Positions 36,948 through 44,207 of a stretch of DNA of 64,000 bases are shown piece after piece. The first letter of the stretch is position 1, and every line of letters starts with the position of its first letter. Made by a program: the position numbers and the translations under genes. A model generated the notes under the pieces. That model did no database searches. It saw only the letters and a program-made list of their open reading frames with translations, and was not told the DNA's origin. Location of the stretch: positions 62,001 to 126,000 of the forward strand of contig JADJOY010000023.1 in NCBI GenBank assembly GCA_016713535.1, read 5' to 3'. This stretch comes from JADJOY01 sp016713535 [NCBI: Deltaproteobacteria bacterium]. GTDB taxonomy: Bacteria > JADJOY01.

Positions 36948-37559
36948 ATGAGCGAGATGGCCGAGCCTACCGCCGCGACCGGCGCCGACGCACCTCCGCC
37001 GCCCGACATCGTCCGCGTGCTCGTCGAGAACCACCGCCAGTTCCTCGCCTTCCTCGAGAAGCGCGTCGGCTCGCGCGCCGAGTCCGAGGACATCCTCCAG
37101 GACGCGTTCGTCCGGAGCATCGACAAGGCGAGCTCGATCCGCGACGGCGAGGCCGCGACCGCCTGGTTCTACCGGCTGCTCCGGAACGCGATCATCGATC
37201 ACGCTCGCCGCCGCGCGGTCGAGACTCGCGCCCTCGAGCGCGCCGCCACCGAGCCCAGCCTCGCGCCCGCCGAGGACCGCGAGCTCTTCGACACCGTGTG
37301 CCAGTGCGTGTCGAGCCTCGTTGACACCCTCAAGCCCGAATATGCCGAGGCGTTGACGCACGTCGACGTGCGCGGCACGGCGGTCCGCGAGTGGGCGGAG
37401 TCGGCCGGCATCTCCCCCAACAACGCCGCCGTCCGTCTGCACCGCGCCCGCCAAGCGCTGAAACGTCAGGTCGAGCGCACCTGCGGCACCTGCGCCACCC
37501 ACGGCTGCTTCGAGTGCCACTGCGACGAGCGGCCGGGCGCGACCGCGCACTGTTCTTGA
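36948..37559 (+). CDS. ECF sigma factor with C-terminal cysteine-rich domain (CorE-like)
   Basis: 203 residues. Sigma region 2: RQFLAFLEKRVGSRAESEDILQDAFVRSIDKA and WFYRLLRNAIIDHARRRAVE; region 4: LKPEYAEALTHVDVRGTAVREWAESAGISPNNAAVRLHRARQALKRQV. After region 4 comes a 26-residue tail with six Cys (TCGTCATHGCFECHCDE…HC). This layout is that of Myxococcus CorE (ECF44), which senses copper, or cadmium and zinc in CorE2, directly through the tail and needs no anti-sigma factor. No anti-sigma gene is next to this one. A metallothionein-like gene lies 460 bases downstream and may be a target. Confidence 0.87.
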   Translation: MSEMAEPTAATGADAPPPPDIVRVLVENHRQFLAFLEKRVGSRAESEDILQDAFVRSIDKASSIRDGEAATAWFYRLLRNAIIDHARRRAVETRALERAATEPSLAPAEDRELFDTVCQCVSSLVDTLKPEYAEALTHVDVRGTAVREWAESAGISPNNAAVRLHRARQALKRQVERTCGTCATHGCFECHCDERPGATAHCS

Positions 37560-37566
37560 TCGAAGA

Positions 37567-37609
37567 GCGTGCGCGAAGCGCAGGCGGGTTCCAGCCCCCC
37601 GCCCTCCGG
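37567..37609 (+). repeat. Dispersed repeat A, left copy
   Basis: 43 bases, with GTTCCAGCCC in its middle. The inverted partner at 41357-41399 matches at 38 of 43 positions with no gap. Confidence 0.75.
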
Positions 37610-37686
37610 ACGCTCGCGGCGTGCGCTGAGGCTGTGAACTCCAGCTGGGTTGCCCACGGACGCCGCGTCGGCCCGAGGGCGGGCGA

Positions 37687-37731
37687 GGAACCCCCCGTCG
37701 CTGCGATGGTGTTCGTAGCGCGGGGCGCTCC
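37687..37731 (-). repeat. Dispersed repeat B, left copy
   Basis: 45 bases, with CGCGCTACGAA in its middle when read on the minus strand. The partner at 41054-41097 on the plus strand matches at 41 positions with one single-base gap. Confidence 0.75.
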
Positions 37732-38018
37732 GCCTCCCCGCGGCGCTTCGTTCTCGCTCGCTTGCTTCACAGGCTCGCCGCGACCCGCCAGGTGACGAGT
37801 CCATTCGTGGCGCAAGTCGGCAGAGCGGCGATCCGCTCGAGCACGGTCCAGCCCCCCCGCCCGCCCGGTTGCGCTCGACCCGCTCGCCAACCGGACCGGA
37901 ACCGCCCGCGGCCAGGTGTAAGACCCGCGTCCGTCGTGCGTCAGCGCAGTCGGAAGCGGACGAGGACACCGGCCGAATGGACGGCCGCCCGTCCCTCGGT
38001 CCCCTTCCGGAGACCACG

Positions 38019-38189
38019 ATGAACGCGAACACCATCGCCGCCTGCAGCTGCAACCCCTGTCGCTGCGAGAGCTGCCGCTGTGGCGAGGAGGCCAAGACCT
38101 CGTCGCAGCGCACCGAGAGCGAACCGGCGCGCTGCTGCTGCGGACCCACCTGCCGCTGCGGCGAGCGCTCCGAGTGCGCCCCGGCGTGA
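38019..38189 (+). CDS. Metallothionein-like cysteine-rich peptide
   Basis: 56 residues with 12 Cys in two clusters: ACSCNPCRCESCRCGEE at the N-terminus and ARCCCGPTCRCGERSEC at the C-terminus, joined by a Ser/Glu/Thr spacer. The CxCxxCxC pattern is that of metallothioneins, which sequester zinc, cadmium or copper. A purine-rich stretch (CGGAGACCACG) precedes the ATG. It lies downstream of a CorE-like sigma factor whose own tail is Cys-rich. Not a close match to SmtA that I can recognise, so metal specificity is open. Confidence 0.75.
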   Translation: MNANTIAACSCNPCRCESCRCGEEAKTSSQRTESEPARCCCGPTCRCGERSECAPA

Positions 38190-38279
38190 CGTTCCCCCCG
38201 AACCCGACCGAGCCCACGAGCGCACCGCGCACCGTGGGCTCGGTCGCTTCCGTTCGATCTCGTGACAGCGGGAGGCTCC

Positions 38280-38801
38280 ATGCCGACGCGAAGACTGGCG
38301 CGCGAGCCCGGCGCGCGCACCGCTCCACACCACCGCACGCTCGCTCCCGCACCCGACCCGATCCCGGCCGGCGTACTGCGCGCCGCGCTGGGATCGCTCC
38401 TCTCCACCGGGCTGGTCGTGGGAGCCGTGATGGCAGCCTCGAACCTGGTTCCCGCCCCGATGCCGACGCATGCCGCGCCGCCCTCGACCGTTCGCAGCAC
38501 CGCACCCGGCGCCGGCTCGACGGGAGCCGCGACCGACACGCTCGCTCCGCCTCGAGGCGACAGCGGGCGCTCCCGAAGCCCCGCATCTGCTCGACCAACC
38601 GGCGGCGCCCTCACCCGCGAACCGCGGCGCCGTCGCCGCCATTTCGCCCTGGGCACTGGCGTCGACGCGATGGTGGCGATCGCCGCCGCTGGTGCGGCGC
38701 GCGTGCTGATCTCGGTGTCCGCGTGCAAGGTCGGCTGCTGGTGCAGTACGAGTAGTGCGTCCGTGGCCCATCGGTTCGCGAGCACGTGCGAATGCGCGTG
38801 A
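38280..38801 (+). CDS. Putative membrane protein with Cys-rich C-terminus
   Basis: 173 residues; the ATG at 38280 has GGGAGG about five bases upstream. One hydrophobic segment near residues 40-60 (VLRAALGSLLSTGLVVGAVMAASNLV), a Pro/Ser/Arg-rich middle, a second mildly hydrophobic stretch (DAMVAIAAAGAARVLISVSA) and a tail with CKVGCWCSTSS and STCECA. The Cys motif echoes the two preceding genes and hints at a metal-related group. No family recognised; reading-frame assignment moderately sure. Confidence 0.5.
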   Translation: MPTRRLAREPGARTAPHHRTLAPAPDPIPAGVLRAALGSLLSTGLVVGAVMAASNLVPAPMPTHAAPPSTVRSTAPGAGSTGAATDTLAPPRGDSGRSRSPASARPTGGALTREPRRRRRHFALGTGVDAMVAIAAAGAARVLISVSACKVGCWCSTSSASVAHRFASTCECA

Positions 38802-38985
38802 GCAGCTCCGCCAACCGGTGGATGCGACATCGGGCACGCGAGTTGGCGTCGGCCCCGCTCGCGCGAGACGAACCCCGACGTTCCGGCGCCCGAGACGCGC
38901 GCTCGCGCCGGCACCCAGCTTGCGAAGCGACCTCGCGACCAAGCGAACGACCGGGTCTCGTTCGCGCAACCGCAGGGGGGAAACC

Positions 38986-39402
38986 ATGAAGCGCACGGGT
39001 TGGGGGAAGCGAATCGGGGTGGGGCTGGTTCTCGCGAGCGGGCTCGCGGCGTCGCCGGGGGAGTGCCCGCCGCCCCTGCCGTATCCGTCGAGCTTCGTGG
39101 CGTGCGACTGCCACGGCGATCTCTTCGCGAGCTACACCGGCCACAGCCACATCGTGACGCAGACCTTCACCTGCAACGGTGGCGCACGCGACGGCTGGGC
39201 CGACATCTACCGCATCAACTACGGGGGCTCGTCGACGCACGTCGGCTACTGTCCGTTTTCGGCGCCCGGCAACGGCATCCCGGCGCAGCCGTGCGTGGTC
39301 GAGGACTGGAGCTCGGGCGACTACTACACCGCGTCGATCGGTGTGTACTACGACGGTGGAGGCTGCGGCGGTCTCTACAACGACGCCGTCGACTCGCCCT
39401 GA
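38986..39402 (+). CDS. Secreted Cys-containing protein, unknown
   Basis: 138 residues with AGGGGGGAAACC before the ATG. Signal peptide KRIGVGLVLASGLAASPGEC; the Cys after a Gly-Glu may be a lipobox or simply mature sequence. The mature part has several Cys (FVACDCHGD, TFTCNGG, YCPFSAPG, PCVVEDW, GGGCGG) and many Tyr/Gly, suggesting a small disulfide-bonded extracellular domain. It ends 34 bases before the predicted retron RNA. No family recognised. Confidence 0.65.
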   Translation: MKRTGWGKRIGVGLVLASGLAASPGECPPPLPYPSSFVACDCHGDLFASYTGHSHIVTQTFTCNGGARDGWADIYRINYGGSSTHVGYCPFSAPGNGIPAQPCVVEDWSSGDYYTASIGVYYDGGGCGGLYNDAVDSP

Positions 39403-39436
39403 TCCACGATCGCCAATCCGGGCTAGGATCCGCGCA

Positions 39437-39608
39437 GCGGCGGCGCTCCCTCGAGCCGGTAGCCAGCGCTTTCGAGCACGAGGCGCCTCCGCGGGGATAC
39501 CCCGCGGGAAGATTCACAGCTGACCATTCCATCGCACGGAGGTCCGTGCGCGCCCTGGCGCGCACTCGTCTCCGCGCACCACGGGCCTCGTCGAGGGAGC
39601 GTCGCCGC
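39437..39608 (+). ncRNA. Candidate retron msr-msd RNA
   Basis: The arms GCGGCGGCGCTCCCTCGA (39437-39454) and TCGAGGGAGCGTCGCCGC (39591-39608) pair over 18 bases with a single G-U, as retron a1/a2 repeats do. Directly after a1 comes AGC (39454-39456), the usual context of the branching guanosine. Between the arms are an msr-like hairpin (CCGCGGGG-ATA-CCCCGCGG, 39489-39507) and one long msd-like hairpin (39534-39577) with a 9-base inner stem GTGCGCGCC/GGCGCGCAC, a 4x4 internal loop and an outer GGAG/CTCC stem. A reverse transcriptase starts 20 bases after a2. A weak -10-like TAGGAT (39424-39429) would place transcription start at a1. Confidence 0.8.
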
Positions 39609-39628
39609 GCTCGAGCTCACCCGACGCC

Positions 39629-40991
39629 ATGGCCGCCGCCCCCGAGCACGTCGCGCGCGCGATCGCCGACGCCTTCCTGTGCGGGCCGTGGACCGCGCTC
39701 GGGCTGCGGGCGAGCGGCGCCGAGCTGTTCGCACGACGTGCACGCTGGCTCGACCCGCTGATCCGCGCCACGCTGCGCGCCTTCCCTGACCCGCCGCGAG
39801 CGTCCCGCGACGCCCTCGCCCGGTTCCTCGGACCGCACGTCGAGCGACTGACGGCACGCCTCGAGCCGCCGCGCTGGCCGCCGGTGCGGCGCCGTCTCGT
39901 CCCCGCGCCGGCGATGGCAGAGCGGCGGCGCTGGCCAGTGCGCGAGCTCGCCACTACCGCCGAGCTGGCGCGCTGGCTCGGACTCACACCCGGCGAGCTC
40001 GACTGGTTCGCGGACCGCCACGGCACCGCCGCCCGCGCGGTGGATCCCCGGCTCGTCCACTATCGCGAGACCTGGATCCCCAAGCGAAGCGGCGTGGGCG
40101 AGCGCTTGCTCGAGATCCCGCGACCGCGCCTGCGTGCGATCCAGCGCGCGATCCTCGACGAGATTCTCGTGGCGATTCCGCCCCACGCGGCGGCGCTCGG
40201 GTTTCGTCGTGGACGCTCGGCACTCGATCACGCCTCCCGTCACGCCGGGCGCGCGGTGCTGATCCGCCTCGACCTCGAGGACTTCTTCGCGGCGACACCG
40301 GCGGGCCGCGTGTACGGGACGTTTCGCGCCGCGGGCTACCCCGCGGAGGTGGCGCTGACGCTGACGCGGCTCACCACGCGCCGCGCCTCGCCCGACGCAC
40401 GGCGCCGCGCGCGGCGCTGGACGCCGGCCCACGGCGACGGGAGCGGGGGCACGCTCCAGAGCGAAGGCGGGCGCACGTCGGGACGGCTCGCAGCCGCGCA
40501 CCTGCCGCAGGGGTCGCCGAGCTCACCCGCGCTCGCCAACCTCGCCGCGTTCCACCTCGACGTGCGGCTCGCCGCGCTCGCGGAAGCGATCGGCGCACGC
40601 TACTCGCGGTACGCCGACGACCTCGCGTTCTCCGGCGAGGACACCCTCGAGCGCGCCGCCGAGCGGTTGCTGCCGCGGATCGCCGCGATCGTGATCGAGG
40701 AGGGTTTTCGACCTCGCTTTCGCAAGACCCGGATCGAGCGCGCCACCGGCCGGCAGACGCTCATGGGTCTCACCGTCAACGTACGCCCCGCGGTGCCGCG
40801 CGCGGAGCGCGAGCGCCTGCGCGCGATCCTGACCAACTGCGTGCGCCACGGACCCGCGAGCCAGAACCGCGAGCGCCACGCCGACTTCCGCGCCCACCCT
40901 CGTAGGGCGCGTGATGTGGGTCGCGCACGTGAACGGCGCTCACGCGCGGCGGCTGCGCACGCTGCTCGACGCGATCGACTGGACGCGCTGA
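39629..40991 (+). CDS. ret: Retron-type reverse transcriptase (one frame slip near the end)
   Basis: About 454 residues. An N-terminal region of ~100 residues precedes ELATTAELARWLGLTPGELDWFADR, the usual start of retron RTs. RT motifs: KRSGVGERLLEIPRPRLRAIQ, ALGFRRGRSALDHASRH (the NAxxH-like retron motif), RLDLEDFFAATPAGRVYG (motif A Asp), HLPQGSPSSPALANL, SRYADDLAFSG (YADD catalytic box, about 328-331) and TLMGLTVNVRPAVPR in the place of the VTG motif. At about 40898 a CCC run shifts the frame; in the next frame the protein ends properly with LVGRVMWVAHVNGAHARRLRTLLDAIDW and stops at 40991. The ATG follows the msd RNA by 20 bases. No fused or adjacent effector domain is seen. Confidence 0.9.
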
Positions 40992-41053
40992 GCCAGACCG
41001 AGGCGACGCAGCAAGAGCCGGCGCCCGCGTGCGGCGACCCCTCGCGGGGGGAC

Positions 41054-41097
41054 GGAGCCCCCCGCGCTACGAAAACCATCGGAGCGACGGGGGTTCC
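41054..41097 (+). repeat. Dispersed repeat B, right copy
   Basis: 44 bases matching the left copy in inverse orientation at 41 positions; flanked by further short C/G palindromes (e.g. ACGGGGG…CCCCCGT). Confidence 0.75.
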
Positions 41098-41356
41098 ATC
41101 CCCCGTCGCAGGATCGTCTGACAGGGATCGATCGGATCGGCGGTGTGACACCGAGACGTGTCGCTGGCGCGGCACGCGCCGCCCCTACCCGGCGGGCGGG
41201 AGGGCTGGGACGTGCCCGACCGAGTAACCGATCGGGCCGCTCGCGCCACGAGCGGACTCGTGCGATGGCCGGTCGCGGCGCGACCGCACGAGCGAAGCGA
41301 GTGACTCGGGGGTGGGACCCGCCGGGATCCGCGGCGACGAAGCGCCGCGGCTCCAG

Positions 41357-41399
41357 CCGGCGGGCGGTGGGCTGGAATCCGCGTGCGCGTCGCGCACGC
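41357..41399 (-). repeat. Dispersed repeat A, right copy
   Basis: 43 bases, inverse of the left copy, 38 matches. With the left copy it brackets a 3.8 kb segment. Confidence 0.75.
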
Positions 41400-41412
41400 C
41401 CCCCCGAGAAAC

Positions 41413-43770
41413 TCAGAGGACGGTGACGGGCTCGTCTTCGTCGACCGGTTCCGGCTCGCTTTCGGTCTCGCCCTTCGCCGCCCCGGCGCTGCCCGCCGCA
41501 GCGTCCGCCGCGTCGTGCTGGCCGAAGTCGAAGGTGAGCTTCCCGTCCATCACGTCGACCAGGACGTTGCCGCCCTTCTCGAGCTTGCCGAACAGGATCT
41601 CCTCGCTGAGCGGACGCTTCAGGTCTTCCTGGATCACCCGCGCCAGCGGGCGCGCGCCGTAGATCGGGTCGTAGCCCTTGGCGGCGAAGTAGTCGCGCGC
41701 CTCGTCGCTGAGCTCGATCGTGACCTTGCGCTCGGCGAGCTGCGACACCAGCTCGTTCACGAACTTCTGCACGATCCGCCCCATCGTCCCCGGCGCCAGA
41801 TGCGCGAACCCGATGCGGGCGTCGAGGCGGTTTCTGAACTCGGGGCTGAAGAGATCCTGGAACGCCTTGTCCTCGGCGGTTCCGATCGCTCGCTCGCCGA
41901 AGCCGAGCGAGCCGCGCGCCATCTCGCGGGCACCCACGTTCGACGTCATGAGCAGGATCACGTGGCGGAAGTCCGCCTTGCGGCCGTTGTTGTCGGTGAG
42001 CGTGCCGTGGTCCATCACCTGCAACAGGATGTTGAAGACGTCCGGGTGCGCCTTCTCGATCTCGTCGAGGAGCAGCACCGCGTGCGGTGTCTTGGTGACG
42101 GCCTCGGTCAAGAGTCCGCCCTGGTCGAAGCCCACGTAGCCCGGCGGCGCGCCGATGAGCCGCGACACCGTGTGGCGCTCCATGTATTCGCTCATGTCGA
42201 AGCGCAGGAACTCCACACCGAGAATGGTGGCGAGCTGCTTGGCGACCTCGGTCTTGCCCACACCCGTGGGACCGGTGAGCAGGAACGAGCCGATCGGCTT
42301 CTCCGGGCTGCGCAGCCCCGCACGCGACATGCGGATCGAGCTCGCCAGCAGGTCGATCGCGTGGTCCTGGCCGAACACGACGCTCTTGAGCTCGTCCTCG
42401 AGGTTCTTGAGGCGGTCCTTGTCGGTGCGCGACACCCGCCGGGGCGGGATCTGCGCCATCGTCGCGATGATCGCCTCGACCTCGGCGGCGCCGATCCGGC
42501 CGCCCTTCCTGCCTTTGAGCTTCGCCGCAGCGCCGGCCTCGTCGATCACGTCGATCGCCTTGTCGGGCAGCTTGCGGTCGTGGAGGTAGCGGTCCGAGAG
42601 CACCACCGCCGCGCGCACCGCGGCGCGGCCGTACTTCACCTCGTGGAACTCCTCGTATTTGGGGCGCAGCCCCTCGACGATCGCGATCGCGTCCTCGACC
42701 GACGGCTCGCCCACCTCGATCTTCTGGAAGCGCCGCACCAGCGCGCGGTCGCGCTCGAAGTAGCTGCGGAAGTCGTGGTAGGTGGTCATGCCGATGCAGC
42801 GCAGCGTCCCCGACGCGAGCGCTGGCTTGAGCAGGTTCGACGCGTCCATCGCGCCACCGCTCGCCGAGCCCGCGCCGATGAGCGTGTGGATCTCGTCGAT
42901 GGCGAGGATCGCCTTGGGCAGCTTCTCGAGCGCCTTGAGCACCGCCTTGATGCGCTGCTCGAAGTCGCCGCGGTAGCGCGTGCCGGCGAGCACGGCGCCC
43001 ATGTCGAGGCCGTACACGACGGCGTCGTGGAGGGCGTCCGGCACCTCCTTGTTCACGATCCTGAGCGCCAGCCCCTCGGCGAGCGCGGTCTTGCCGACGC
43101 CCGCGTCGCCCACGAAGAGCGGGTTGTTCTTGCGCCGACGGCACAGCACGTGGACGGTGCGCTCGATCTCCTTCTCGCGCCCGATGAGCGGGTCGATCTT
43201 CCCGTCCGCCGCCATCTGGTTGAGGTTGACGCAGAACGCCTCGAGCGGATCGCGGCGTTGGCCGCCGCCCGGCTCGCCGTCCTCGTCGCCCGGCTCGCCG
43301 GCGGGAGCGGGCAGCCCGCCCTCCTCCGGCTCGATCTTGGAGATGCCGTGGGAGATGTAGCTCACCACGTCGAGGCGCTCGATGCCCTGCTCCTGGAGGA
43401 AGTGGAGCGCGAACGAGTCGCGCTCGGCGAAGAGCGCCACCAGCACGTTCTTACCGCCCACCAGGTCCTTCCCCGAGCTGTCGACGTGCGCGGCGGCGCG
43501 GGTCAGCACGCGCTTGAAACCGGCGGTGAGGTCGGGCTGGACGTGCAGGCCGTTCGGCACCTTCTCGATCGACTGGTCGAGGAAGCGCGCGAGCTTCTCC
43601 TTGAGCTTCACGACGTCGCCGCCGCAGTGGCGAATGACCTCGGTGGTCTCGGTGTCGTGGTGGAGCAGCGCGTAGAGCAGGTGCTCGAGCCCGGCGTATT
43701 CGTGGCCGCGCGACGCGGCCTCGTTGATCGCCACGGTGACCGCGATGTTGAGCTCCGGCGAGAGCTTCAT
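41413..43770 (-). CDS. clpA: ATP-dependent Clp protease ATP-binding subunit ClpA
   Basis: 785 residues. Two Clp-N repeats (NIAVTVAINEAASRGHEYAGLEHLLYALLHH… and KNVLVALFAERDSFALHFLQEQGI), first AAA domain with FVGDAGVGKTALAEGLA and LAIDEIHTLIGAGS, second with LTGPTGVGKTEVAKQLA, MSEYMERHTVSRLIGAPPGYVGFDQGG and VLLLDEIEKAHPDV. There is no long middle coiled coil, so ClpA rather than ClpB/ClpC. It unfolds substrates for ClpP. The acidic last ~40 residues after FDFGQHD are family-atypical. The adaptor gene clpS lies four bases upstream. Confidence 0.96.
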   Translation of the reverse strand: MKLSPELNIAVTVAINEAASRGHEYAGLEHLLYALLHHDTETTEVIRHCGGDVVKLKEKLARFLDQSIEKVPNGLHVQPDLTAGFKRVLTRAAAHVDSSGKDLVGGKNVLVALFAERDSFALHFLQEQGIERLDVVSYISHGISKIEPEEGGLPAPAGEPGDEDGEPGGGQRRDPLEAFCVNLNQMAADGKIDPLIGREKEIERTVHVLCRRRKNNPLFVGDAGVGKTALAEGLALRIVNKEVPDALHDAVVYGLDMGAVLAGTRYRGDFEQRIKAVLKALEKLPKAILAIDEIHTLIGAGSASGGAMDASNLLKPALASGTLRCIGMTTYHDFRSYFERDRALVRRFQKIEVGEPSVEDAIAIVEGLRPKYEEFHEVKYGRAAVRAAVVLSDRYLHDRKLPDKAIDVIDEAGAAAKLKGRKGGRIGAAEVEAIIATMAQIPPRRVSRTDKDRLKNLEDELKSVVFGQDHAIDLLASSIRMSRAGLRSPEKPIGSFLLTGPTGVGKTEVAKQLATILGVEFLRFDMSEYMERHTVSRLIGAPPGYVGFDQGGLLTEAVTKTPHAVLLLDEIEKAHPDVFNILLQVMDHGTLTDNNGRKADFRHVILLMTSNVGAREMARGSLGFGERAIGTAEDKAFQDLFSPEFRNRLDARIGFAHLAPGTMGRIVQKFVNELVSQLAERKVTIELSDEARDYFAAKGYDPIYGARPLARVIQEDLKRPLSEEILFGKLEKGGNVLVDVMDGKLTFDFGQHDAADAAAGSAGAAKGETESEPEPVDEDEPVTVL

Positions 43771-43774
43771 GGAT

Positions 43775-44101
43775 TCACTCCGCCTCCAGGGTCAGTTGCA
43801 GCGGCATTCCCGCTTCCCGGGCGAGCTTGGTCGCGACCTCGAGCTTGGTCTCGGCGACGTCGCGGGTGTAGACGCCGGCCACACCAACCCCTTTGGTGTG
43901 GACGTGCAGCATGATCGCGGTCGCCTCGGTGAAGTCCTTGCGGAAGACCTCCATCAAGAGGTGGACCACGAATTCTTGAGTCGTGAAATCGTCGTTGTGC
44001 AGCAGCACCTTGTAGAGGCGCGGCTTCTGGGTCTTGGGACGCTCGCGGACCGCGAGGCCCTCGTCACGTTCCGGTCGCGGCGGACGCTCGTTCTCACTCA
44101 T
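43775..44101 (-). CDS. clpS: ClpA adaptor protein ClpS
   Basis: 108 residues. Family core YKVLLHNDDFTTQEFVVHLLMEVFRKDFTEATAIMLHVHTKGVGVAGVYTRDVAETKL, with the NDD and TKG parts that bind N-degrons and the His pair near MLHVHTKG. A charged N-terminal arm (SENERPPRPERDEG) normally threads into ClpA. Placed directly before clpA on the same strand. Confidence 0.97.
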   Translation of the reverse strand: MSENERPPRPERDEGLAVRERPKTQKPRLYKVLLHNDDFTTQEFVVHLLMEVFRKDFTEATAIMLHVHTKGVGVAGVYTRDVAETKLEVATKLAREAGMPLQLTLEAE

Positions 44102-44207
44102 GGCTGTCGCGGGAGAGATCGCTCGCGGTGGTGGACGGACGGGCGCGATCGATCGACTTCACGGGTAGCGACATGCTACCGCCCGCCTCCGAGGGGTGCC
44201 AAGGGAA

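Larger units (their letters stand above)
37560..38018. other. Gap with two dispersed repeats
   Basis: About 460 bases with no convincing gene. It holds repeat A (37567-37609) and repeat B (37687-37731), each with an inverted partner downstream of the retron. A promoter for the metallothionein-like gene should be in the second half, but I see no confident match. Confidence 0.6.
40992..41412. other. Gap with inverted partners of repeats A and B
   Basis: About 420 bases between the convergent RT and clpA genes. It contains repeat B (41054-41097) and repeat A (41357-41399), both inverted relative to the copies at 37.6-37.7 kb. No gene seen. Confidence 0.6.

Noticed and set aside
40890-41227. Long C-terminal tail on the reverse transcriptase
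   Set aside because: The frame after about 40898 is Arg/Ala noise, while the neighbouring frame gives the normal retron RT ending; a one-base slip is the better explanation.
37560-41412. Repeats A and B as insertion-sequence ends
   Set aside because: No transposase lies between them and no target-site duplication is visible; treated as dispersed repeats of unknown kind.
41383-43914. 843-codon plus-strand open frame opposite clpA
   Set aside because: Antisense frame of a high-GC gene; the composition is Arg/Leu/Val/Asp noise, and ClpA on the other strand is unmistakable.
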